Source: Gemmatimonadota bacterium (lineage in GTDB: Bacteria; Latescibacterota; UBA2968; GCA-2709665). From it: a stretch of 64,000 bases of DNA. The stretch covers positions 143,790 to 207,789 of the forward strand of contig JAPPNU010000062.1 of assembly GCA_028873695.1 (NCBI GenBank), given 5' to 3'. The translations under genes were made by a program, and so were the position numbers. Positions 25,897 to 34,658 of the stretch are shown here, piece by piece; the first letter of the stretch is position 1; each line of letters begins with the position of its first letter. The notes beneath the pieces are model-generated. The model worked only from the letters and a program-made list of their open reading frames with translations. It ran no database searches and was not told the origin of the DNA.

Positions 25897-27207
25897 ATGA
25901 AGATCGCCCACATTTCCGACTTTCATCTCCGCCACCATCTTCCGGGCACGTCCATCATCTCCCGTCGCCTGAGCCGGCATATGCCGGACCTTATTTCAAA
26001 AGCCGTGGACCGCATCCGCGGGGAATCCCCCGATCTCGTCGTCGTTACCGGCGACCTGGCGGACCACCCGTTTTATGGAATGCACGATCCGGAGCTTATC
26101 GCTCTCGGGAAGAGAGACCTCCGCCTTGTCCGCGAACGTTTCGCACCGCTGACCTGCCCCGTCGCGTGGCTCTACGGCAACCACGACCATCCCGAATCCT
26201 TCCGCCGCGTCTATGGGGACCTTCCCGACGATTTCCACGTTGCCGGTCATCGCGTTCTGCTGTTTTTCGACGATGAAGTGGAAGGCAACTTTCCCCGGCG
26301 CATGGGGGCGCAGCGCGAACGCTTCCTCGCCGCGATGAACGACAACGACCCGTCGCCGCAGATTCACCTCCAGCACTACCTCGTCGCGCCCGAGCGGAAG
26401 GGCGGCTATCCCTACGCCTACCGGGAGGCCGGCAGCCTCAAGACGGCCCTCCTGGCCGACAGCCGGGTGCGCCTGGTACTCAGCGGACACTATCACAAAG
26501 GAGACAGCCTGTTCAGGGAAGGCCACGTTCATTTCGCCAACGCGCCCGCGTTCGGGGAGCCGCCGCATCCGTTTCGCGTCTACGTCATCGAACAGGACAG
26601 CGTCACGCAGACTGAATTCCATCTCCGCGCGGCGGACGCGCCAAAGCGGCGCGCCGTCTTCCTGGACCGTGACGGCACCGTCAGCCCCGCTCCCGCCTAT
26701 CGCACCGGTCCGGAACGCTTCAGCCTGCTGCCGGGCGCGGCGCAAGCGCTCTCGACCTTGAAGCGCGCCGGCTACGCCCTCGTCGTTGTCTCCAACCAGA
26801 CCGCGGTGGGCCAGGGATACGTGACCACCGAAACCGTAGGCGCCGTGAACGATCGCATGGCCGCCCTGCTCGGACTGTCGGGCGTGGAGGTGGACGGAGT
26901 CTACTGCCGCTATGACAGTCCGAACGCCGTGCTGGCGGAATATCGAGCCGATTGTCCCGAGACGAAGCCCAGTCCCGCGATGCTGTATGCGGCGGCCGAA
27001 GATCTCAATCTGGACCTTTCCAGGTCTGTTATCGTCGGCGACCGGAAGAGCGACGTGGACGCCGGGCGCAACGCCGGCTGTCGGGCGTCCGTCCTGGTGA
27101 AGACGGGTTCCGGCGCGACGGCGCTGGCGAAGATGCCTCCCGGACACGCGGATTTCGTTGCCGGCGACCTCGCCGCCGCGGCGGACTGGATTCTGGAGAA
27201 CGGATGA
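25897..27207 (+). CDS. Metallophosphoesterase-HAD phosphatase fusion
   Basis: A 436-aa two-domain protein. Residues 1-245 form a calcineurin-like phosphoesterase with all metal motifs intact: HISDFHLRHH, TGDLADH, YGNHDHPE and LSGHYHKGD. From about residue 249 a HAD phosphatase of the histidinol-phosphate/GmhB type follows, with FLDRDGTVSP holding the nucleophile Asp, VSNQTAVGQG and VIVGDRKSDVDAG. GmhB-like enzymes remove phosphate from heptose bisphosphates; the natural substrate here is unknown. The stop overlaps the next gene by 4 bp (ATGA), so the two are probably co-translated. Confidence 0.88.
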   Translation: MKIAHISDFHLRHHLPGTSIISRRLSRHMPDLISKAVDRIRGESPDLVVVTGDLADHPFYGMHDPELIALGKRDLRLVRERFAPLTCPVAWLYGNHDHPESFRRVYGDLPDDFHVAGHRVLLFFDDEVEGNFPRRMGAQRERFLAAMNDNDPSPQIHLQHYLVAPERKGGYPYAYREAGSLKTALLADSRVRLVLSGHYHKGDSLFREGHVHFANAPAFGEPPHPFRVYVIEQDSVTQTEFHLRAADAPKRRAVFLDRDGTVSPAPAYRTGPERFSLLPGAAQALSTLKRAGYALVVVSNQTAVGQGYVTTETVGAVNDRMAALLGLSGVEVDGVYCRYDSPNAVLAEYRADCPETKPSPAMLYAAAEDLNLDLSRSVIVGDRKSDVDAGRNAGCRASVLVKTGSGATALAKMPPGHADFVAGDLAAAADWILENG

Positions 27208-27830
27208 TGGCGGGATTCTCCTTTCGAACCATGCTGATGATCCTGATTCCGGCGGCGCTTGCGGCCACGGCTATCGGCGTTGTCTTCAATGGGTATTCCA
27301 GCGAACTGGATGACCTTCTTGGCTCCCGGCCGGCCAGCCCCGCGGCCGCCAATCTTCCCCCAATCCTGATGAGGGTTGCAGACGCTATGTCGACAGCGGA
27401 CCTGGCCGGCCTGCTCGCCGAACAATTCGTCCGCGCCGGAGGTCCCGGGCCTTCAGGCTGGTTGAGGCGGAACTGTTACCCGTTCCTGATCACCCTTAAA
27501 TTCGAAAAAGAAAGCCTGCTGGCTTTCTTTTTCGATCGAACGCCCTTCGCTTTTCCTCGAATGACCCCCGTGCGCGGCTTCGAAAGAGCCGCCCTGGCTT
27601 ACTTCGGCGTTCCAGCGGCCCGGCTGACCACGGGCGAAGCCATCCTGCTATTCCACATTGCCCGCTTTCCCGACGCGCCGTTGCCGGTGAACGACCCGGA
27701 ACGGGCCCTCGAACTGCGAGACGGCCTCCTGCAGGAACTCTTTAATGACCGGCTGATTACACGCGCTCAATTCCGTACCGAGTCCAGTCGCCCGCTTATT
27801 CTTTCCGGCAGCCACCCGGCGGTGTGGTGA
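27204..27830 (+). CDS. Membrane-anchored transglycosylase-like fragment
   Basis: A 208-aa protein with an N-terminal membrane helix (MLMILIPAALAATAIGVVF). The part from about residue 130 (RAALAYFGVPAARLTTGEA, DPERALELRDGLLQELFND, RLITRAQF) matches the end of the GT51 peptidoglycan glycosyltransferase domain of class A penicillin-binding proteins. The catalytic glutamate region (E-D-x-x-F-x-x-H-x-G) that should precede it is not present, nor is a transpeptidase. It is coupled to the phosphoesterase-HAD gene by an ATGA overlap. It could be an inactive accessory protein or a decayed gene. Confidence 0.6.
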   Translation: MMAGFSFRTMLMILIPAALAATAIGVVFNGYSSELDDLLGSRPASPAAANLPPILMRVADAMSTADLAGLLAEQFVRAGGPGPSGWLRRNCYPFLITLKFEKESLLAFFFDRTPFAFPRMTPVRGFERAALAYFGVPAARLTTGEAILLFHIARFPDAPLPVNDPERALELRDGLLQELFNDRLITRAQFRTESSRPLILSGSHPAVW

Positions 27831-27893
27831 CGGGCCGGTCCGCCCGCGGGCGCCTTCGCGCGTTCGCGGCGTCGCCACGGGATCATATAGTAC

Positions 27894-27966
27894 GGGCCTC
27901 TATCCGAGTCTCCGCCTGCCGGGAGGGTGGAACAGGCTGAGCATGCGAAAGAGGCCCGCGTCCTGA
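27894..27966. repeat. Hairpin-forming dispersed repeat, copy 1
   Basis: GGGCCTCT (27894-27901) pairs with AGAGGCCC (27950-27957) and encloses an inner GCCTG/CAGGC stem. GCGTCCTGA follows. Copy 2 at 28182 has the same arms and flank with a different inner stem sequence. Confidence 0.75.
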
Positions 27967-28181
27967 ATCACAATTAGATATATCCGATTCCCGCATGAGT
28001 GTCAAGCCCCTTTGGGGGAAACATGAAAAACGGTAGCCTGGTTCGGTTTTAAAACACACCGGCTTGAGTACAAGAGTCCCGGCCAGGTCAGGGATTTCTC
28101 CCCGATTCTACCTCGCTGCGCCTGTCAATGAGGAATTCAACGTGCGTGATCGACGGCAGGTCGTTGCGGCCCACGCGATTC

Positions 28182-28252
28182 GGGCCTCTATCCGTAACTC
28201 CGGCTGCCGGGGGGACGGCAGACAGAGCGCAAGACAGAGGCCCGCGTCCTGA
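28182..28252. repeat. Hairpin-forming dispersed repeat, copy 2
   Basis: GGGCCTCT (28182-28189) pairs with AGAGGCCC (28236-28243). The inner stem is CTGCCG/CGGCAG, and the same GCGTCCTGA tail follows. Both copies are trailed by TATCCGATT and GTCAAG, so the repeat unit extends beyond the hairpin to about 115 bp. Confidence 0.75.
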
Positions 28253-28361
28253 TTCATGAAATGTTATCCGATTTGTGACGTCAAGTCAATACCCGGCGAA
28301 CAAAAAAGGCGGGATCTCTCGGCTGCAGCCCGCGAAGGGTCGACGGGATCAAATTGCGGAT

Positions 28362-29108
28362 CTAAGGGATCAACTCCAGGCGGACCACGTTTTTGACGTT
28401 CGCGCACCGGTCGTCGGTTTCGGGAATGAACAGCCGTACCGGACCGCCCAGCCGTTCCGGCAGCCGATGTTCGCCGATGCGGTAGACGAGGATGCCGTTT
28501 TCAACTGCCGCGGCGAGGGAGACACGGGCAAAGTAACCGTCGTCCGCCGAATGAAATACGGCGTGTCCTGCGCCTTCGCCCGCGGACGCGCACGTCAGAA
28601 GATCGGCGACGGAAACTGCGGATCCGCGGCGCCCGGGAATGACCTGGCCCACGTCTTCGATCTGCTCGGGAATTCTCCGCAGGTCCGCGTACGTGAAAAC
28701 CGTCCGCGCGCGGATGCACCCCTCTACCGTCAGCAACGGTGCGGCGGCGTCACTGTGCAGGCCGGTTTCGGTCCGGTCGATGTAATCCTGCGCGATTTCG
28801 ACCAGCCTCGCGTCGAAGCCGACCGCCGGGGCAACGTGGATTCCCACGTCGGCGTGGACCTTACGAAACCCGTCCACGCGCTGCCGGATACGACGCAGAA
28901 CCTCTTCGTCCTCACAAAACAGGAACGGCAGGACCGCGATCCGCTCCGCTTTGCGCCGAATGCACGCCGCCAGCACGTCTTCGACCGCGGGGCGGCCATC
29001 CAGAACGCCCGCCTCGGCCGCGATTCCCCGGCGCCGAAGCGCATCCACAACCCGTACCAGGCAGGCGTCATCCGCTCGCGGCGCGACCAGTATCGTTGCA
29101 TGGGCCAT
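28362..29108 (-). CDS. CbiX-like/molybdenum-domain-like fusion protein
   Basis: A 248-aa protein. Residues 1-115 follow the CbiX/SirB chelatase pattern (ATILVAPRADDACLVRVVDAL, ERIAVLPFLFCEDEEVLRRI), but the metal-binding His of the HGSR and GxHV motifs are replaced. Residues 130-248 resemble the Mo-cofactor domain of sulfite-oxidase-type proteins: TYADLRRIPEQIEDVGQVIPG, SADDGYFARVSLA and GGPVRLFIPE. The combination suggests a redox- or cofactor-related role that I cannot name. The ATG at 29108 has GAGAGGA upstream, so 29 upstream codons are excluded. Confidence 0.7.
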   Translation of the reverse strand: MAHATILVAPRADDACLVRVVDALRRRGIAAEAGVLDGRPAVEDVLAACIRRKAERIAVLPFLFCEDEEVLRRIRQRVDGFRKVHADVGIHVAPAVGFDARLVEIAQDYIDRTETGLHSDAAAPLLTVEGCIRARTVFTYADLRRIPEQIEDVGQVIPGRRGSAVSVADLLTCASAGEGAGHAVFHSADDGYFARVSLAAAVENGILVYRIGEHRLPERLGGPVRLFIPETDDRCANVKNVVRLELIP

Positions 29109-29207
29109 CGTTCCTCTCCGAATGAGGGCGTCGTTTATCGTTAATGAACCCCGGGTCCCGGATTTGCTTTTCAGTCGTAGCGCTCTGCAATTCAACGGAT
29201 TCGTTCC

Positions 29208-29342
29208 ATGCCGGTTTTTGACGATCTGCCCGTTATCATTCGCATCGTTCTGCTGATTTCCTCGGCGCTGGTTCTGGTTGTCGGCGCCGGCCTGTTCTGG
29301 CGAATGGTAAAGGCCCTCTTCGAGAAGAAAAACGGTTGCTGA
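29208..29342 (+). CDS. Small single-span membrane protein
   Basis: A 44-aa open frame encoding one hydrophobic helix (VIIRIVLLISSALVLVVGAG) followed by a short basic tail (KALFEKKNGC). The composition is that of a genuine small membrane protein, but the ribosome site is weak and no family is recognised. It is divergent from the CbiX-like gene, 99 bp away. Confidence 0.4.
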   Translation: MPVFDDLPVIIRIVLLISSALVLVVGAGLFWRMVKALFEKKNGC

Positions 29343-29544
29343 TCCACCGGCCGCAATTTCCTTCCCTGTCTCAGCCGAATTCGAAAGTCACCGCGACGGG
29401 TTCTCGGGCGTTCACTGGAACGAAGCTGATTGCGCCGTCGACAATCGAGCCGGCGACGACCCACGCACACAAGCGTGTGTGACCATGTCGATTCTATCCG
29501 TTTTCGATGGTTATTTCCCTATTCATGCTCACGACTCCGCGGGT

Positions 29545-29823
29545 TCACTCGCGGCGGTTCGAATCCGTTTCCAGCTCGCTCCGGGCATAGTAGAGCGCCA
29601 GGACTTCGAGGGCATTGATGAGGTAGACGTCGCGCGCGTGACTGTCCAGGGCTTCGGCCATCTGTTTCGCGAGCGCGGGGATTTCGGCTTCCACGTCGGC
29701 CTTCACTTCGTCCCTGCCTGACAGGCGCCCGCGTTTATCGCGGCAGGACTCCCGCGCGGCCCGGCAGATGGCTCTCGCGAGCTTGCGCGGGTCTCCGTCG
29801 AGTTGGATCTGCGGTTCGTTCAT
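29545..29823 (-). CDS. Hypothetical helical protein
   Basis: A 92-aa charged protein with no recognised domain. It begins MNEPQIQLDGDPRKLARAIC and is otherwise predicted helical with many Arg, Glu and Ala. It lies 54 bp downstream of the heparinase-like gene on the same strand and could be co-transcribed with it. Codon usage resembles that of neighbouring real genes, which is the main support. Confidence 0.5.
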   Translation of the reverse strand: MNEPQIQLDGDPRKLARAICRAARESCRDKRGRLSGRDEVKADVEAEIPALAKQMAEALDSHARDVYLINALEVLALYYARSELETDSNRRE

Positions 29824-29877
29824 TTAACCACGTATGGTTGTGGGTTTGAGGGTGAAACGGACATTCCTGTCTGCTTT

Positions 29878-32800
29878 TCACGCCTTCGATATTCCACTCG
29901 ACCCCACCGGCTCGAAGAGGACCGGATCGCCGACGACGTAGTCCACGATCCGGACCCAGGCGCCGGTCGCCAGATTCTGAAGCCGATCGCCGTCGCCCCT
30001 GTTCGGGTCGATCCGGATGGTGGTGCGCACGGGGCCGGGCGGCCAGGAACGCTCGTTGCTCGCGTTGGATATCACCGCCCAGTCGTCGTTCGCGCCGGTC
30101 TGGATCCGTGTGCCGTTGAGGTTGCCCGATTTCGCGAGGACGTGAAAGCCGAAGTCGATTCTCCCGTCTTCGGCCGCGACCACGTTCGCGCGACCGAGCA
30201 GCGAGGTGACGTCCAGCGTCAGGCGAAGGATCGGGGCGCCAATGGGTTCGACGGCTTCGACGCGGTAGCTGTGGGCGCGTTCGTCGGGATTGACGATGAC
30301 GCGGTCCCCGGAGGCGATGCCCTCCAGGCCCTCCACGTCGATCGTACACGCGTCGCGGTCGAGAGCGACGACGCGGCCGGTCTGCCTCGCCCCATCGACC
30401 GTTACCGAGGTCGCCGGGGCGTGGAACGACGAAGCGCCCGCGGTCGATACCCGGTCGTCCACCGCGGCCGCGAGCGCGCCGTGTAACGTGGCCCCGTCCG
30501 CAAAACGCGTGGCGTCGCCCGGCCCGGCGTCGGGCGACCAGTAAAGCGCGATCGTTTTGCCCTGCGCCGTGGTCAGCCTGACGCCCGCGGCGGTGGGCGC
30601 ATCTGCGGATACGGCGACCGCTTCCGCGAGCGTCGATTCGCCGATTCTCGGCTCGAATACGAGGTCGACGCAGGTGGTGTCGTCCTGCGGCGTCCGTCGC
30701 CAGAGGACCGGAGAATACAGGTAGTTGGACTCATCGGGGGTCCCCATCGCCTGCGCCGCGCGGGCCGTGAAGAGACGGGTCCCGGGGGAGACCTGGACCT
30801 GATGAAGGTCCAGGTGGACGGCGGGTTCGGCCTGCGAACGCCAGGCCCCCGTGAACGCGGGAGGCGCCTGTCCGGTCGACACGTCATCCATGTACGCCAG
30901 AGCGGTGTGGTCCGGATGAGGAAGATCGTCCGTCTGCCCGCGTTCGATACGGGGACCGGCGACGGTTCCCGTTTGCGGCGAGAGTCCCGCGTTATCGGAC
31001 TGGAATACGCCTTCCAGGCCCCGGCAGGTGCGCCAGTGATCCCCGGCTCCCGTGATCCGTGAGAGGTCGATGAGGGCAACGCCGTCGCCGTCGGTCTCGA
31101 CAAGGGCGATCAGGCGACGGAAGGCAACCCCGAGCTTGCGCCATCCCCGCGAGTCCTCGTGCGACCAACGATGGGCCTCGACGTCCAGAACCTGCAGCCC
31201 GTCGACGAACAAGCAGCGCACCAGGCGCCCCCGGCCGGCGGTGACGGGTTCCCCCGGAGGCAGGTCGGACCAGACGGTGTTGTGGGTTGCCCAGTGGGAT
31301 TCCCAGGGGGACATGCTGGCCCAGGACTGAGGGTATCCGAGGTCGGTGAGAAACGGACGCTCGAACGCAAAAAGCTGCACGTCCAGAAGGTCCCGGTGGC
31401 GGTGGTGGAGCGTATCCCCGTAAACGATTCCGGCCGCGGCCCGTTCGGGCGCTTCGGGCGTTCGCAGGATCGCGATGCCCACACCGTCGTGGACGGTGTG
31501 GCCGAGGGCCCGGTGCCGCCGGTCTTCAACGGCCGACCGGATCTCCCGAACCAGCGGATCGTCCGTGAACGCAACAGCTCTTTCCAGAAGATTGGGATCC
31601 ATCGGCGGGTGGAACAGATCGTTTTCCAGCCGGATCGTCCCCTCACCCTTGAAGCCCGCGGAACCCGGCGCGGACCCGTCGCCGAACTGGAAGTACGACC
31701 TGCCGCACATCGTGATTTCATGCAGCGCGCGGGGCACGTGCGCGGCCCGGCGATCCTCGAAGAGCGAGGGGAAGTCGGACTCGGGGTAGGCTTCCGGCTG
31801 CCGGTCGCGCAGATGACGAAGGTGATGCTCCAGGTCGAACAGTCCGTCGCTGTGGATCGAGTTATAGCCTCCGGTGGCCTCATGCGGCGTGCCGTCCGGG
31901 AAGAAGTCGTTTGTTGTGAAAACCCTCAGCGTGTCCGGCCCCTCGTCGTAGACCCAATCCATCACGTCCCGCGCGTCGGGCCGGTCCAGGCACCGCAGGA
32001 TATTGAGGGCCCCCTGACTCTCTCTGGGAAGGTTGCTGGACGCGCCCCGGTCCAGCGTGACCTGGAGAAGGGCGGCGAGCATCTCTTCCGCGAGTTGGCA
32101 GACGTCCTCCGGAGACTGCACGGAAAGGCCCATGGACTGCGCGCGTTCCACGAGTTCGAGGTCTTCGCGCATCAACGGCCAGACCGTATCGTAGGCCAGC
32201 GCCAGGCTCTCGATCAGATACGGCGTGTCGATGCTGTAACGGATGCTTCCCTTTGCCCGCAGCGCCTGGACCGGGTCGGGCTCGTCCGCCCAGTCCGGCT
32301 GCCCCCAGTCCCATGGTTCTTCCACGCCCTTCGAAGGCCCGTAGCGGAACTGCGGGACGGAGGCCAGGTAGAGCTCTTCCTCTGCGTATCGCAGCAGGAG
32401 CAGCCCGAGTTGCCTCGCGCGGGCTTCATCGAACCCGCCGGCGCGGAGGGCGTTCGTCATCGCGGCGATTCCCGAATTGTAGCTTCGGCATTGATCCCGG
32501 TGATAGGTGGCGGCAAAGAGGAAGATGTGGCCCTCAGCGTCGAAATACCCATATCCGTCATCCGGAAATTCGCCTGAGATGAAGTCTTCGTTCGCCAGGT
32601 CGTTGCTCGGATAGACCGAACCGCAGTTGGGACACTTCGACTTGAAATCGCACGGAAGGTGGTTGCGCACCCATGGATAGAAGCCGCTGTATTTGAAGAT
32701 TGCCGTACCGCAGTCCGGACAACCCTGGTGACAGTTGGCGAAGTGGGCCTTGGGAAGCTCCGCGCCGGGAAGCTGCGCCCAGAGGACCTCATCTGACTGC

Positions 32801-33207
32801 GAGGACCACCACGCGACGGCTTCTTCGTTGAAGCGGCCCGATACGGGTTCCTCCTGCAGCGTCTGCCGTGTCTTCGTCGGCCGGTAATTCTCTTCCAGAG
32901 GCCACCGGCGTGGCCAGGACGCGCCGTTGTACGTGTGCGGCCGGCGCAGGTCGTCCAGGGTACTGACGCGGATGGTTGTTTCCGCTGAACCGCCGCCGCG
33001 GGTCGCGCACAGGCTGTAGTCCCCGGCACGCGCGGGAGACCGCAGATAGTGGTAGAGCGCGCCGTCCCGATCGGACCACCTCGCGGCGATCGTCTCGAAG
33101 TCTTCGGCGGATAGCGTGACGTTTTCGTCGGGCGCCTGAACGGGCAGGCGGAAGTTGCGTCCCGGAAGGATAACCCTGGGGCGCCAGGGTATTGCGGGAT
33201 CTGGCAT
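29878..33207 (-). CDS. Heparinase II/III-like protein with zinc-ribbon segment
   Basis: A 1109-aa protein. The central alpha/alpha toroid and the beta-sandwich (LHHRHRDLLDVQLFAFERPFL, AFRRLIALVETDGDGVALIDL) fit the heparinase II/III family of polysaccharide lyases, which cleave uronic-acid-containing glycans. Residues about 165-205 carry paired Cys motifs (CHQGCPDCG and CPNCGSVYPS), suggesting a bound zinc. No signal peptide is seen after the ATG at 33207; a TTG six codons upstream is a weaker start. GAGGA precedes the ATG. Polysaccharide specificity is unknown. Confidence 0.8.
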   Translation of the reverse strand: MPDPAIPWRPRVILPGRNFRLPVQAPDENVTLSAEDFETIAARWSDRDGALYHYLRSPARAGDYSLCATRGGGSAETTIRVSTLDDLRRPHTYNGASWPRRWPLEENYRPTKTRQTLQEEPVSGRFNEEAVAWWSSQSDEVLWAQLPGAELPKAHFANCHQGCPDCGTAIFKYSGFYPWVRNHLPCDFKSKCPNCGSVYPSNDLANEDFISGEFPDDGYGYFDAEGHIFLFAATYHRDQCRSYNSGIAAMTNALRAGGFDEARARQLGLLLLRYAEEELYLASVPQFRYGPSKGVEEPWDWGQPDWADEPDPVQALRAKGSIRYSIDTPYLIESLALAYDTVWPLMREDLELVERAQSMGLSVQSPEDVCQLAEEMLAALLQVTLDRGASSNLPRESQGALNILRCLDRPDARDVMDWVYDEGPDTLRVFTTNDFFPDGTPHEATGGYNSIHSDGLFDLEHHLRHLRDRQPEAYPESDFPSLFEDRRAAHVPRALHEITMCGRSYFQFGDGSAPGSAGFKGEGTIRLENDLFHPPMDPNLLERAVAFTDDPLVREIRSAVEDRRHRALGHTVHDGVGIAILRTPEAPERAAAGIVYGDTLHHRHRDLLDVQLFAFERPFLTDLGYPQSWASMSPWESHWATHNTVWSDLPPGEPVTAGRGRLVRCLFVDGLQVLDVEAHRWSHEDSRGWRKLGVAFRRLIALVETDGDGVALIDLSRITGAGDHWRTCRGLEGVFQSDNAGLSPQTGTVAGPRIERGQTDDLPHPDHTALAYMDDVSTGQAPPAFTGAWRSQAEPAVHLDLHQVQVSPGTRLFTARAAQAMGTPDESNYLYSPVLWRRTPQDDTTCVDLVFEPRIGESTLAEAVAVSADAPTAAGVRLTTAQGKTIALYWSPDAGPGDATRFADGATLHGALAAAVDDRVSTAGASSFHAPATSVTVDGARQTGRVVALDRDACTIDVEGLEGIASGDRVIVNPDERAHSYRVEAVEPIGAPILRLTLDVTSLLGRANVVAAEDGRIDFGFHVLAKSGNLNGTRIQTGANDDWAVISNASNERSWPPGPVRTTIRIDPNRGDGDRLQNLATGAWVRIVDYVVGDPVLFEPVGSSGISKA

Positions 33208-33267
33208 GGCGAAGTTCCTCGGCAAAGGGAGACTGCGATTTGGGTTGGATCGACTCCCGCCTGGCGG

Positions 33268-34104
33268 TCACACCGCCATTTCGGCCCTGACCGCGGAATG
33301 GCAGCGGTAGTCGATCAGCCGGAAGTCGTCGTAGACGAAATCGTCTATGGTCTTCTGGCCGCGGTCCTCGATGTGAATGCGCGGAAGCGGGAACGGCTCG
33401 CGGGACAGTTGCTCCCTGACCGCGTCCAGGTGATTCAGGTAGATGTGGGCATCGGCCAGCGTATGGATGAATTCGCCCGGTTCGAGGCGGGTGACTCTGG
33501 CAACCATGTGCAGCAGGAGCGAGTAGGAAGCGATATTGAGCGGGACGCCGAGAAACATGTCGCACGAACGCTGGTACATCAGCAGGGAGAGTCTGCCTTC
33601 CGCGACGTAAAACTGGAAGAAGGCGTGGCAGGGAGGAAGGGCAACGTCCTCGGGAGCGACTTCGGCGGCATTCCAGGCGTTCACGATCAGTCGTCTGGAG
33701 CCGGGGCTGGTCCGGATCAGGTCGATCGTTTCGTTCAACTGGTCCACGTTCCGCTCCGCTCCCCGCCAATCCCGCCACTGCACGCCGTAGATGCGCCCCA
33801 TCGAGCCGCTGTTGTCGCGCTGGCCGGTTCTCTTGAGGTAGTCCTGGTAGTTGCCGTCCCAGAGTTTGTTGTGGGGATAGATCTCCTTCAGGTCGTTGAT
33901 GTTGTCGGATCCCGAGACAAACCAGAGGAGTTCGGAGAGCATGGATTTCCACACGAGCCGTTTCGTGGTGACGGCGGGGAATCCGTCTCTCATATCGTAC
34001 CGTGCCTGCAGGCCGAAACAGGAGATCGTGCCGACGCCGGTCCGGTCCTCCTTTCTGACGCCGTGGTCCAGAATATATCGTAGCTGATCGAGGTATTGTT
34101 TCAT
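33268..34104 (-). CDS. thyA: Thymidylate synthase
   Basis: A 278-aa enzyme that methylates dUMP to dTMP using methylenetetrahydrofolate. The folate- and dUMP-binding RKEDRTGVGT, GRIYGVQWRDWRG, the catalytic Cys in PPCHAFFQFYV and SRRLIVNAWN are all present. It lies 68 bp downstream of folA, which regenerates its cofactor, on the same strand. A strong 8-bp hairpin lies in the gap between them. Confidence 0.97.
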   Translation of the reverse strand: MKQYLDQLRYILDHGVRKEDRTGVGTISCFGLQARYDMRDGFPAVTTKRLVWKSMLSELLWFVSGSDNINDLKEIYPHNKLWDGNYQDYLKRTGQRDNSGSMGRIYGVQWRDWRGAERNVDQLNETIDLIRTSPGSRRLIVNAWNAAEVAPEDVALPPCHAFFQFYVAEGRLSLLMYQRSCDMFLGVPLNIASYSLLLHMVARVTRLEPGEFIHTLADAHIYLNHLDAVREQLSREPFPLPRIHIEDRGQKTIDDFVYDDFRLIDYRCHSAVRAEMAV

Positions 34105-34145
34105 TATATTGCTGTAAGAATGGCCGCCGGCGTTTGAATTCGCAG

Positions 34146-34166
34146 GGGCGACCCTTGTGGTCGCCC
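34146..34166. repeat. Short hairpin, REP-like
   Basis: GGGCGACC (34146-34153) and GGTCGCCC (34159-34166) form a perfect 8-bp stem with a CTTGT loop between folA and thyA. No T-run follows on either strand, so it is not a standard terminator. It resembles short dispersed palindromes common in some bacterial genomes. Confidence 0.7.
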
Positions 34167-34172
34167 GCCCTC

Positions 34173-34658
34173 TTACGACTCCCCTCTGCCTGCTTCTGCC
34201 CGTCTTTCGTAGACGCGAAGGGTGAATTCGGCGCGTTCTTCTTCACTTGCCAGTCGCCATTCGCTCTCGTCGAATTCGGGGAAGAAGGTGTCGCCGTCGT
34301 ATTCGCCCTCGATGCGCGAGAGAACCATTCGGTTCGCAAGGGGAATGGACTGCCGGTATATCTCGGCCCCGCCCGCGCTGAACACGGGCTTTCCGTAGGA
34401 CCTTGCTCTGTCGAGCGCCGCCTCGAAGGTGCGGCAGACGTCGACCCCGGCGGTTTCCGGGAATGAACGGCTGACGATGACGTGGGGGCGGTCCGGCAGG
34501 GGCTTGCAGCCGATGGATTCAAAGGTCTTGCGGCCCATGATGAGAACGCCGCCGGAGGTGATTTTCTTGAAATGCCCGAGATCCTCGGCGACGTGCCATG
34601 GCATGGCGTTGTCTTTGCCGATCACCCGGTTGTCGGCGATGGCGGCGATGACGGTCAT
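34173..34658 (-). CDS. folA: Dihydrofolate reductase
   Basis: A 161-aa enzyme reducing dihydrofolate to tetrahydrofolate with NADPH. The N-terminal VIAAIADNRVIGKDNAMPW, the DLGHFKKIT helix and VLIMGRKTFESIG are classic DHFR motifs, and length is typical. The ATG overlaps the rimO stop by 4 bp, and thyA follows. The rimO-folA-thyA order suggests one transcript. Confidence 0.96.
   Translation of the reverse strand: MTVIAAIADNRVIGKDNAMPWHVAEDLGHFKKITSGGVLIMGRKTFESIGCKPLPDRPHVIVSRSFPETAGVDVCRTFEAALDRARSYGKPVFSAGGAEIYRQSIPLANRMVLSRIEGEYDGDTFFPEFDESEWRLASEEERAEFTLRVYERRAEAGRGES

Larger units (their letters stand above)
27831..28361. other. Non-coding region with two structured repeats
   Basis: A 531-bp gap between convergent genes. 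It contains two related copies of a hairpin-forming repeat, described separately, and no credible reading frame. Confidence 0.7.

Noticed and set aside
31159..32577. 472-codon plus-strand frame
   Set aside because: Antisense to the heparinase-like gene, with no domain or ribosome site.
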